Shown: piece by piece, positions 13,450 through 23,995 of the stretch | Position numbering within the stretch: the first letter of the stretch is position 1 | Layout of the letters: each line of letters opens with the position of its first letter | NCBI GenBank assembly: GCA_946803715.1 | Contig: CAMPET010000129.1 | Span: 71,872-135,871, forward strand | Length of the DNA: 64,000 nucleotides | Source of the DNA: Beroe ovata | Lineage: Eukaryota; Ctenophora; Nuda; Beroida; Beroidae | Direction of reading: 5' to 3' | The notes under the pieces: model-generated | The model's database searches: none | Told to the model about the DNA's origin: nothing | What the model saw: only the letters and a program-made list of their open reading frames with translations | Made by a program: the position numbers and the translations under genes

Positions 13450-13695
13450 CCGTAATATATTTACCTTATATGGTGATATATGATGTCACTGTTGTTTCCA
13501 TGGTAACTGTGGATGACGTCATCATGCAATGTGGCTGGATAGAATGGGGTGAAAAGAAGCGATTATTCGTTACTATCTGGAGATCAGGAGTCGTTACAAT
13601 GAACATAACTGATGAATTAATCATGATCAGTATTTTCAATTTCGCTTTACTCGGTACTTTTCTCCTTTGAAATTTTCACGATAATTATTTATTTG

Positions 13696-13701
13696 AATAA
13701 A
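13696..13701 (+). terminator. Polyadenylation signal AATAAA for the homeobox gene
   Basis: AATAAA about 250 bp after the stop codon at 13449. This is the first canonical signal I found downstream. Confidence 0.55.
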
Positions 13702-14522
13702 TTATTGAATTTTGATAATGGATTTTATGAATTTTTACTGACTTTGGTATTTGAAGATCTTATATATTTATGTACCTCATCTTATATTATCTTTCATTCA
13801 AAGATGAATTCGTATTTCGCGTCAGCTCACTTTTTTTAGATATAGTGAAAGTTTGTCATCTTATCCCCGGTATATTCTGTATAGTATTACTATTCGTGAC
13901 AATTCTTCATACCATATTCATGATAACACGATGGTGATAACAAAGATCTAACTAACCTACTAGCCATAGCATGTCGGTCGTTTTCACTATGATGACCATG
14001 ATGAGCGGAGATAGGAGGCAAGTCAAGGAGAGCAAGCCATGATCAGAAAAATCGTCACTCATAGAGGTTAGTATGATTACACAAAACCAGTGTTCCCTTC
14101 CTGAGACATAAAGGAGGCGATTTGTTTTTCAGTAAAATGGGTGCAAACTACAAAAAGGGGTACAAATGTTTGGACCATTACGTAAACAATAATCTGATAT
14201 TTTCATAATCTGTTTTCGATCGACTGGTCGGGTTAAGTTGGGCAGTCCTTTCGACTGGTTTTCGAGCAATTAAATAAATATAAATATAGATTGCCCAACA
14301 TTGCAGCGTAGCTTTTCAATCAAAATGAAAATTAACTATCGGGTCACTATCGATAAATAAGAACTGTGAACAGTTACCTACATACTTCATATTCTACAGA
14401 GTTCAGACTTCTCCATCGAATATAGCAACTCCTTTGAATATTCCTTGAAGCATACAGAGTTACAAAGTGCTATAAGTTCATTTTTTATATTTCATTTTTC
14501 GTTTCGATGCATCACACTGCAA

Positions 14523-14632
14523 TTAGTGTTCATCCTATTCCTATAGTGTTCATCCTATTCCTATAGGTTCCTATTCCTACAGGTTCCTATTCCTATAGGT
14601 TCCTATACCTATAGGTTCATCCTATTCCTATT
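14523..14632 (+). repeat. CCTATTCCTATAGGTT tandem repeat
   Basis: Imperfect units of GTTCATCCTATTCCTATAG and GTTCCTATTCCTATAG type in the region 3' of the protease homologue exons. Confidence 0.85.
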
Positions 14633-14732
14633 TAGCTATCTTTTTTTATTCATTTTTTATTCATTTTACGCTTGACACCCCATTGTTCTTTTCGGGGCAT
14701 CAAATTGTCCATATCAGTATCACCCTGCAAGT

Positions 14733-14938
14733 GTTTACACTCACTCACTCACACATACACTCTCACACCCTCGTTCACACACGTCACACACTCTCACACA
14801 CTCACTCACACTCTCTCACACACACACCCACGTTCACACTCACACTCATTCACTCACTCACACCCACACTCACTCTCTCACACTCACTCACTCACACTCA
14901 CACTCACTCACACACACACACACTCACACACTCACGTA
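14733..14938 (+). repeat. CACT/CA-rich microsatellite
   Basis: Long mixed (CACT)n/(CA)n tract next to the donor of protease-homologue exon 3 at 14940. Reading frames through it (Thr/His/Ser runs) are artefacts. Confidence 0.9.
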
Positions 14939-14939
14939 C

Positions 14940-17113
14940 CTTCACACTGAGTGAGCTGAGCACTCATTCCCGCCTGCCCCGGGACCCACGCGTAGCACGT
15001 GAAACAATTCCAAGAGATGTTCTGCGAGGGCAGGACCCTTGCCGTGAACGCATCTCTCGACCTGCTGTAGAGCATCCGTCCCACGTATGATCCCTCATCA
15101 TTGGCGTTATTGTCGTTGAAGAGTCGCACCTCTATATCCCGGCGCATCGCGACGGACGTCCCGAACTTCTCTGCTTGCACAGCGCAGGTGACACGTCCCT
15201 TGAAGTTGTCCTCCCCGGCTGGGACCCATAGCCTGACATTCATCGATGTTACGTTCAGGTGCCATGGTTCATCCGAGCACCGTACAGCAAGCTGTTCTCC
15301 GTTGAAACAGGGTATGGGGGCGGAGGTGTTCGGATACTTGTCAACCTGGCAAGAATCCAGCCCTATGGAATATTGGAATAGTGGTTATTATCAAGATTAT
15401 CATGCATGACACAATCGATTTTAGTTTTCGCATGGTAACAATAACATGGCGCACGACGCACTTACCTGATTTGAGTAATAACTCATGGTGCATGCTTATC
15501 ATTAACATACAATTATTCTATTATTCCATGGGGAATGGTCCTGAATTAGAGGTCGATACAGTGCATGACGACTCCAATGAAACCACCCACGAGTGCATTA
15601 TACTCAGTATATTATACTCAGTATATTATTCTCGGTGAATTATACTCGGTAAATTATACTCGGTAAATCATACTCAAAATATTATACTCTGTATATTATA
15701 CTCTGTATATTATACTCAGTATATTATACTCGTTATATTATACTCAGTATATTATACTCACCACTTATCGGCTCGATATATTACCTGATGTTATATCATC
15801 ACAATTCATGTTGTACACCGCGAACTCCGGCATTGTGAATCTGTAGGTGCCCCGCCTCACATTTGCCTGGTAATTCTCCACGCTTGTCACCACTCCGCCA
15901 TCGTATCCGAGGTGCTGGCAGATCATGTCTACTTTGTCCGCCCCTGACATGACGTCAGCACAGACAGTCCCGTTTCCCTCCGAATCCCCGTACACCACCA
16001 CGCCGTGGGACGCACCATCCCCTCCGATCAGGTTCAGGGTGACCGCTGACTCTGATTCATTCTTTTCAGGGAGGTATTGTCTGATCCAGTCCGTGTAGTA
16101 GAACACATCCACATCAACATTGTAACCCGGAAGAGAGTGTCCACCGATAAGTCCAACAAGTACGGGGACTCCCCCAACCATGGTGAAGACAGGGCCCCCT
16201 ATGTCCCACCATGTGGGGAAACTCAGTGGCGCATCTGTACAAATCCTACCCGGGCTGAGAGCCGATGCCATCTCGTCATCGCATGCTGTTTGGTTTGAGA
16301 CAATAGTTTCGTATTTCTGCAATACATCTGTAGTGCCATCTAGCGACGAAGCATTAGTTGATCCCCAACCAATGATGGTAACGGGTGTACCTATGTCAAA
16401 CGATCGGTCAGGTAAAGCGATAGTACTGATCATTGGATCGTTGTCGACATCCAATTCCTCTGACAGGGTTATGATGAGTATACTATTCTCGACTGGGAAC
16501 AAGAAAAAATCGGCGAGAGGGTGGTACAATATTTCAGAAATAGGGATCAGTCGACCATTTGCTTCCTCTTCGTCTGTTATATTCCACATTCCAACTTTAA
16601 CTTTAATGCTTGCCTTCATTGCCTCCACATCAAAGGCGGGGTCAAAAAAGATAATGCAGTCAGCTGATGTGAGAACTTTATTTGGTGCGATGAGAGCACC
16701 ACCGCAGGAACCAAACATCGAGCTGATGCTCACCTGCGAGGGTTCTCTCAGACAAAGTGCATTGATTAATTAATAAATTGATTAATGAAATTTGAACAGT
16801 AGGTACTATAACGTGTATTCGATCAAGACAAGCACATTGGACTCGAATATTGGACTCGAATATCAAAAATCTGTATGGGGCCATACCCGATTCGCTGCGC
16901 AATATGAAGCTTTGATCATGGTATTGGTACCCGAACTAATTATAAACTAATTAAAAACTAATCATAAACTAATTAGTAATTGATACTCACCATAAAGGGA
17001 AATTCACCGGGCGCTGCATCGTTTCCGTTTAAAATCCTGGGCATTGCTCCTCTAGCAACTTGTGCCACAATGACTATTAGAGCCACCAAACGATACAGTT
17101 GCGTTGTTGCCAT
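14940..17113 (-). CDS. Secreted serine-protease homologue (inactive) with SRCR domain, 3' end uncertain
   Basis: Exons on the minus strand: 17113-16991, 16733-15785 and 15362-14940, in one frame. Residues 1-23 form a signal peptide (MATTQLYRLVALIVIVAQVARG), followed by a trypsin-type activation site R|ILNG. The fold is chymotrypsin-like (CGGALIAPNKVLTSADC; GWGS; a DIGGP motif), but the catalytic His is Asp66, the Asp is Ser125 and the Ser is Ile219, so it should not cleave peptides. An SRCR domain follows (VTLNLIGG..., GTVCADV, ICQHLGYDGG); its last cysteines are on exon 3 after a phase-1 intron. Exon 3 continues about 100 residues into an unassigned Cys-containing part. Exon 3 ends at a strong donor (GAAG|gtacgt), so more exons follow. 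A frame-compatible candidate is 14100-13952 (hydrophobic, ends in a stop), at low confidence. It is likely an extracellular recognition or regulatory protein. Confidence 0.85.
15596..15762 (-). repeat. TATACTCAGTATAT tandem array in protease-homologue intron 2
   Basis: About eleven 15-bp units. The array starts some 23 bp after the donor at 15785. Read on the gene strand, the first unit begins GGTGAGTATAATATA, which is donor-like, and later units keep GAGTATAATATACT. Confidence 0.9.
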
Positions 17114-17134
17114 GACTCCGCTGAACGTATTAAT

Positions 17135-17228
17135 CTTGTAATTATATGGTAATTATATTGTTGGATAACAATTAGTCGAAAGTTAAGTTAACTTTCGACT
17201 GATTGTTATCCTACAATATAATTACAAG
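17135..17228. repeat. Near-perfect long inverted repeat upstream of the protease-homologue start
   Basis: Arms of about 42 bp with two mismatches and no spacer (centre AAGTTAACTT-like), plus a 10-bp duplication in the left arm. It lies 22 bp upstream of the ATG at 17113, so in the promoter or 5' UTR. Confidence 0.85.
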
Positions 17229-19280
17229 ATTCAGTTCACAGAATTGGTTCAAAAAATTCCGCTGTTATCGAGAATAACTGTGGAATTAACGGCTCAAACA
17301 GACCGGCTAGGGTCACTAAGAATAATGGTGGCACGGCTTTATAATTTATATGATGATGGGGTAGTTTTAAACAAGGATTCCGCCATGCTGCGGTCTTCCA
17401 CGTCATGAAATGAGTCAAAAGTGGATGTGTTAAACTACTACCGGTCCCACGATTGTGGAAAATTCTTCGAAAATTCGGAAGCAACTATCGGTTTTAACTT
17501 CATGGTTGAGTGCCAATCTCGCGGCCGATTATAAAACTGCCCTATAGTAAAGATGGGAGCGCTGCTGTCGTTAAAAGGGAGTTTGTTCAAGGAGTTTTTC
17601 CTTTGTCAAAACTTGAATGAACAAATATCAAGTATAACTATACGGAAACAATAATTATCGAAAGAGGTCAGCGTCACTGCGTCTCTCCAACACGTGAGCT
17701 GCTTCTATTAGATCTGCGCATTTTATTAAAATCCTGTGAACTAAATGAATACGTTGGAAGTTCGAACAAAGAAAATTCTACGGAATAGCTTTGAAAGTTT
17801 TCAATATATATATATTATGGATCAACGCGTAGGGGGGAGGGAGAAATTTGAAAACGATATTAAATTTAAATAAAATTTAAAATCAGACTTTCATAATCAA
17901 TTCCGAAAATCATGTGATAACTATCGTCATAGGCGAGCTGCATCGTTTGATAGGTATTAAATACCTTTACCGTAAGCTTGAAAACTAAGTTTAAATCCTG
18001 ATTCCTGTGAAGGAACGAAATTTCTCCATCATTCATTTTATCTGGCGCTCAATATTACACTTTGATACTTTCATGGAATGAAATTGAATATCAGCTGAGA
18101 TATCATCACAGGACAATATGTTGATCGGGGCGTTACAAATGGTGAATTTGCCTCTTTTTTCTTCACCATTTTTCACCATTTTCATCATCGGTAACGCCCC
18201 GATTATATTACCATTAGGTGTGGCCATGAGTATAATAAAGGAGCGTTCACCCCATTATGGCCTCCACATTGAGAAGTATTGCTTCAATTAAGATTGGGTT
18301 GCTAACCATATAACACCCATTGTGATAAGGCTATCAACTTCTGTGTATTTTCAGCCTACGATCACCTGATTATACCTGAGAAGTTTCGTAGCGAGTTAAC
18401 TCCAGGCGTTCAGGGATGTTCATTGTAATTATAGGTGTGCATCTATTTCTGTCAATTTCTGTTTAATGTAGATATCCTTTGTTTGATGTAATCTTTTGTT
18501 CAATGTATTTGACTTAGATGTTCATTGTACAAGTATGAAAAGTCGACCATACACAGTTTTTAGGTTCGTTCCAACGTAAAATTAATTGCTTATTCAGCAG
18601 CATTATACTAAGCAATTCTACACCACTTTTTCACTTCGGACACATCTTAAAACATACCAGCTGATAAAAATTTTTCTCTCAAAATCAAAAAAAATCAGAT
18701 GAAATGTATATAGAATATCTTCTAAGATAGGTGATGGGCATAATTATTCCCCGTTGAGGTAAACTGATAATTGCACAGTTTATGATATCAACACAATTAT
18801 AGCTATCTAATTAATGATCCACTTGTTCATGTTGAACACTAATTCGGATTCTGGCAGTAAATTCGAGAAAATAGAGCAAAATTTACCATAAAAATTAACA
18901 CGATAGAGCAAAAGTTACCAATACCATGAAAGTTACCACAATAGAGCAGAAGTTACCATGCAACGAGATATGGCAACTCTTAACCCACTTCACTATTCAT
19001 TTTAAGTAGTATACATGACTGGAAATTAACTGAACTATAAGGAGATGATATTGCGGACCACCTTAATCCCATTTTTCATCATTTTCACTTCTCGTTCCCC
19101 GTCGTTAAAACTTACTTTCGTCCTGAATAAGATATAATAATAAAATCTTGTTTATGAATAACATGTCGAGTTACGCATCTATATTTATACTATAGCAGCG
19201 GGTTTTATAGCTTAGGCTAAGAAATTGAAGGAAATGTCAAAATTGAGATTCAAACTCTTCACGGCGCGAGCTGGTGATGC
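17229..19280. other. Intergenic region, AT-rich, no supported gene
   Basis: Between the protease homologue and the 3' end of the next minus-strand gene. It contains a short inverted-repeat element (18124-18203, listed separately) and no reading frame with family or splice support. Confidence 0.5.
18124..18203. mobile_element. MITE-like element, 13-bp perfect terminal inverted repeats
   Basis: 80 bp with ends ATCGGGGCGTTAC and GTAACGCCCCGAT. Internal GGTGAA / TTCACC repeats are shared with the element at 33371-33440, so the two form a family. No coding capacity. Confidence 0.65.
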
Positions 19281-19286
19281 GGCTGA

Positions 19287-19383
19287 TGTATGAAAATGTA
19301 TGAAAATGTATGAAAATGTATGAAAATGTATGAAAATGTATGAAAATGTATGAAAATGTATGAAATTGTATGAAAATGTATGA
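19287..19383 (-). repeat. TGAAAATGTA decamer array directly after a stop codon
   Basis: About ten 10-bp units. The array begins within 3 bp of the stop codon of the minus-strand gene ending at 19386, so it would form the start of that 3' UTR. Confidence 0.9.
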
Positions 19384-19385
19384 AT

Positions 19386-21231
19386 TTATCGAACCTCGAC
19401 AATTTGGATGTCAATGATTGCCTCGGCGGGAAATTCCGCGTCGTCATGTTCACTGAACCAAACACCACGACCTGGGGGAGATAATCCAATTTTCAATATT
19501 TATATTTCAGTTTCCCTCACTTATCATAAGTATAATTGACCTTATCTGATTGGTATAGAGATTAGACAATGCAGTAATGCAGTATTATTGAGGAGAGCTG
19601 AAGATCAAGAACGTCGAGGTAGGCGTGACATATTATGACGTCATCAGTCATCACCCGGCCCCCCTCCCCCTGTCATCATCTGTCAGTATTTGGAAACTCC
19701 CTCTCCAAACGTCATACAGAACAAATTGTGAAACTCGGTTTATCCATGTCTGCAGGGGTTGAATCCCCACTACCAGTTTAAATGTATTTCCTCACTTCAC
19801 ATGGGTTTATTATGGCGGATCAGAAGGCTCACCCGGAAAAATAGAATTTGACCCTTCTGATCCGCACGTGGATCACAGGGTTCATCTTAGGTGAGCCTTC
19901 TGATCCACTTCTCAAATGTGATTGTAATAAGTAGTGTTGATAAGCTTAAATATGTGACCACCTCCTTCATCATCACGTTCTCTATATACTCCTTATACTT
20001 CCTGAACTTATACTTCCTGAACTTCCTGAACTCCTTATACTTCCTGAATAATTCTCACCTTTCACCCCAAACTCCTCGGAGTCGGCAGCCTCTGCTGCTA
20101 GCTGGGAGAGCTGGCTGTTCTGGGGCGTCAGAACTCCCGCATCATCATATCCGAGCTCGAGGTCTTCACCACCTGAGATTAGTACAATAATTGGTGCAAT
20201 TAGTACAATTAGTATAATCTAATGTATCTATATTATATAAGTATCAAGATTATATTGATCATGATGGAAGTTCATAGTGTGTACGAGCTGGGTAAACACT
20301 CTGTGACATCTGATAATCATCTGATAATCATCTGATAATGATCCCTGGTAGAACTATAGTAGCTCGTGTAATTGGGACGTTTTCAACGCCCCGGGAAATT
20401 TCGCTTTCATTCGGGATTATTTGGTATTTCATCATTTTTCACCTCTTAAAACTGGAGACAGCACGTCATTTTCCTCACTCGTGTCCATATGAGGTATGAT
20501 CTCTTCNCCCAAACAATTTCAATTGTTTTTGACTATAATATAAGTATCTAAATTATATTGATCATGTCTCATGATAGAAGTTCATAGTGTGTACGTGCTG
20601 GGTAGGCTCAATACTCTGTGATATGGTTGTGCGATAACATCTGATAATCATCTGATAATGAATAATGATCCCTGGTAGTACTAGTAGCTCATGTAATTGG
20701 GACGTTCTCAACGCCCTAGGAAATTTCGCTTAGATTCGGGATTATTATTGCATCATTTTTCACCTCTTAAAACTGGAGACAGCACGTCATATTCCTCACT
20801 CGTGTCCATATGAGGTATGATCTCTTCTCGATCTTCTGTCGACAATGATTTGCTGCCAGCTAGGACTATCCTGAAAACATCCGCGGTGACATTATGAAGG
20901 TAATTTATTACTGATTACCTCATTATTTGTTTTAATTATCACGCAATTAATCATTGATTGTCACATAAACCATGACGAATCTTAACCATGACGAATCGAG
21001 ACTGCTTTGGCGAAAGAACAATATATTGAAACCTATTTTGAAAATCTTTTGTTCATTAAAGTTCTTATAGCAGTACCCGCGTTAATGAAATATAATTGTT
21101 GTTCCGTCTAACCAAATTACGCAACCGCGGCGCTCTCGACCGCCGTTGGTCTCCGCCAGAAATCAACAATTAGAGTGCATGAGCACTTACCAAAATTCGG
21201 ATGACACGAGTTTTACACGCGCGGTCTCAGC
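19386..21231 (-). CDS. 3' exons of an unrecognised acidic protein
   Basis: I do not recognise the family. Minus-strand exons: 21231-21191 (weak support), 20870-20764, 20172-20059 and 19471-19386 (stop TAA 19388-19386). Phases 2-1-1-0 match across all joins. The peptides are acidic and look coding: LAGSKSLSTEDREEIIPHMD, then GGEDLELGYDDAGVLTPQNS with an Ala-rich stretch, then WFSEHDDAEFPAEAIIDIQI and a short end. The N-terminus was not found. A second, truncated copy of exon 20870-20764 lies at about 20473-20506, next to a single N, and is probably an assembly duplicate. Confidence 0.55.
19740..19960 (+). repeat. Dispersed repeat copy 1 (TCTGCAGGGG...TTGTAATAAGTAG family)
   Basis: Shares blocks with 35665-35795: a TCTGCAGGGG start, CCAGTTTAAATG, CTTCACATG, CTTCTCAAA and TTGTAATAAGTAG. 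A third, partial copy is near 26085-26135. It is interrupted by the element at 19817-19906. Confidence 0.7.
19817..19906. mobile_element. Nested MITE-like element with 17-bp perfect terminal inverted repeats
   Basis: Left end GGATCAGAAGGCTCACC (19817-19833) and right end its exact complement (19890-19906). It is inserted in the dispersed repeat 19740-19960; the sister copy at 35665-35795 lacks it, giving an empty-site comparison. Confidence 0.75.
20222..20827. repeat. Direct duplication flanking a single N (likely unmerged haplotypes)
   Basis: Copy A about 20222-20506 and copy B about 20533-20827 share long blocks: the AAGTTCATAGTGTGTACG block, CTGATAATCATCTGATAAT, GATCCCTGGTAG and ACTGGAGACAGCACGTCAT. 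The N is at 20507, where copy A stops inside the exon. Confidence 0.85.
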
Positions 21232-21419
21232 CTGCTTCTCAAAAAACTTCCATATTTGATATTTGCACGCGGCGGGTCAAAGCTGGAGTCGCACAAAGAA
21301 ATTCTATACCGTCTACTGCGATGATAGTATTCGCGACCGTTACGAAACGAAGAATTCTGTTGGCTCCATACTGGCCAGGTAGACAGATCTTTCAACTTGG
21401 CCTTTGAAATTTCACGGAA

Positions 21420-23990
21420 TAATCATGTTTGGAGAGTGAGAGTATACTTTAATAGTAATACTTTTGACACATGATAGGGTCAAAATTTTGTCCTTTTTCA
21501 TGACTCGAAATGTTAAGCGGAATTCCGAACTTTAAAATCTGGATCTGCGTGCGATTATATAGGTTACCAATACCAAGATAGGACATAGATCATGAAAAGG
21601 AAAAACTTCCTAATCATTAGTACTCACAAGATAAAGAATACTCACAAGATAAAGAATACTCACAAGATAAAGAATGATTCTATGAAAAGGAACATATTGG
21701 CGGTCGATAGTCGAGTGATATTGGCTCTGTCCTTGATAAATACTGTACTTGATATTTCCTATGAACATGGGATGAAGAAATATAGTGGCCGAATGAAAAT
21801 GTATATATACGGCGAGAATAATTATCCAGCGTTCATACAATTCTCTAGAGGTATGAAAGCTCTTAACCATTTCAATAGGGCACGAATGTAGTAATTGCTT
21901 ATTGTTACGCAGCGATTCAAAATAATAGCTGAAAATATGGACCCTTTTTGGAGCAGTATTTATCAGTGAAAAGATTCCTTCGTGTGGCATCTATGATATG
22001 TATGTGATGCTGGTGCTAAATCAAATGATATTTTCTAAATTTTGAGGATATCTAAAATGTTGAAATGCAATCGTTAGACAATAACGTAACTTCACACCCG
22101 TTTGGTGCGTATTGCCCAATTTCGCTCGGCTTCTCCTCGAGAAATATGACTTCATACGCACCTCACAGGTGTGAATTAACTCTCGCGAAAAATGCGCACA
22201 ATATTGGGCGAAGAGAAAGGAATGAAAATAAGAAAGCCCATTCGCAATGAATCCCAATGAGGGCTCTCTTTTATATAAACGAGCGGGGAGATGAATTATT
22301 TGTAACGCGTCGATGCATTTCTGAACCTTTTTGTGGGCGTATTGTTTTCGTGCGTCACAAGATCACGCGCGTGTGGGAGCGAGTCACGCGTTCCATAGTA
22401 ACCACAATAGTCACGTGAACATTGGCAACACGTGACCTACCCATTACACGTGTTTCAAAGTTCAGAGAGACAAAGATTTTGTTCGCGGTGCGTGCCTCTG
22501 CTCACTGCTCTTCCTTAAGGACTGCATTTCCGGAAATCGTCTGACCAATCAATATATTACTCTCCACATAGTAACTAGTAAGTTAACTTCATAAACGCTA
22601 TAATGAATGAAATTTCAATCAACAAATTCTCGACTATTTAGCTGTTTTCGTGCGGAAGGTTAATTTGATCCAAGGGCTGGATTTGGACTTGGCTGAAGGG
22701 AACAACTATCAGATGTTAGACAGATGACATGGAGAAGCAATGAGCATTACCATGTTTAGTCACCAGGGGCTACTTCACGAAACAAGCTTAGGAAAATTTA
22801 AAGGAATTCCGGAGAGGAGTTAGTTTTTGCTGTCCTAATGATTTCCTAAGACGGGACTCCAGACATGAGTATAGCTCAGGTACTGCAATTTCTCCAATTA
22901 TGGAATTTTTGCTTTGCAACACGTTACTATAATTCAAAAACGGGTTTCCAAGCGACCACTCACTTCAAGCTCGTGCTTCAGAAAATAGGTAGTCGGTCGA
23001 GCGAACGAATATCAAATTCAAAGTTCATTAAGCAAGATTAATGGGGCGTGAAGTTGGGTGAATGGTGGAATGAATATGAGTTGGGCTAGACGGGATTAAG
23101 GGTATAGGTATGAGATAGTCATGATCACTGCCAATGTTCAAGAACTGTTTTTACCATAGCAGCACGATGAGTAATCGTTTGAGAACGTGCGCGCGTGCGC
23201 GGCGCATAGCACGTGCAGTTTCTTTGACAACCCGACAAACAACGTACATGATGGGTGCACGTTGGGCTGAACAATAGTTTTCCATGTGTCCAGTACCTAG
23301 TGGAGAAAGATAGCTCCATATAGCTGAAGCTGTACGGGTACCAGGAATATCCAGGCAATAGCCATTATATGGAAATAACTTATACTTATAGAATTCTATG
23401 AAGCGCTCGTTTTCCTCAAGCAATTCTTCAATCAGCCCTTTTCTGATTGTCAATGGAGTCACTTAATTCTGAATAGAGCATGAGATCGCCGTGACAACTG
23501 TGATTTGAGAATCAGACGAGGTGATTCTTTGACGAATTCTTTCCATTCTTATTTCGTCCTGAGTCCCCTCTGTGAATGAATGAAAACTGGGCAAAGGGAG
23601 TGGACTTGACGTCGGGAATCATTTATTCGAGAATTCAGCAGCGATTTTGAGGATCGAGACCACAATGAAAATCATGAGGAGGGGCAGAACCCTTGACAAA
23701 TGATTTGTCAAATGAAGGACCTTCGAGTTCATATTCAATGGGCGGTGGTGATATCCAAGTATTATTTCATTAGACTAAGATATTTGATTTCATTAGAATA
23801 AGAAATTTGAATAAAATAGTCATCTAGTGCTTGCCTATGCAACTGAACAAACTTTACTTCGGTCTTACTCTACTTTAACTTAAATTCTGCATAAGTAGAA
23901 CTATCCTGTCCCATCCCAAAACGGAGGGGTATCATGAAATTGAGAGAGTATCTAAGTCCTGACATGCAACAGATAGCGTCCATTATCATA
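21420..23990. other. Region without a supported gene
   Basis: Upstream of the minus-strand acidic-protein exons and downstream of the transporter. It has a triplicated CTCACAAGATAAAGAATA unit (about 21620-21675) and CACGTG sites near 22414 and 22430. Reading frames at 21592-21990, 22021-22257 and 23125-23462 have no family features or convincing splice sites. Missing 5' exons of the acidic protein could be here. Confidence 0.4.
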
Positions 23991-23995
23991 ATCTA

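Noticed and set aside
14672-15090. His/Thr/Ser-rich frames over 14672-15090
   Set aside because: Translation of CA/CACT microsatellites; the right-hand part is antisense to a real exon.
23125-23462. Minus-strand frames at 23125-23462
   Set aside because: Two overlapping frames, no motif, no splice partner in phase.
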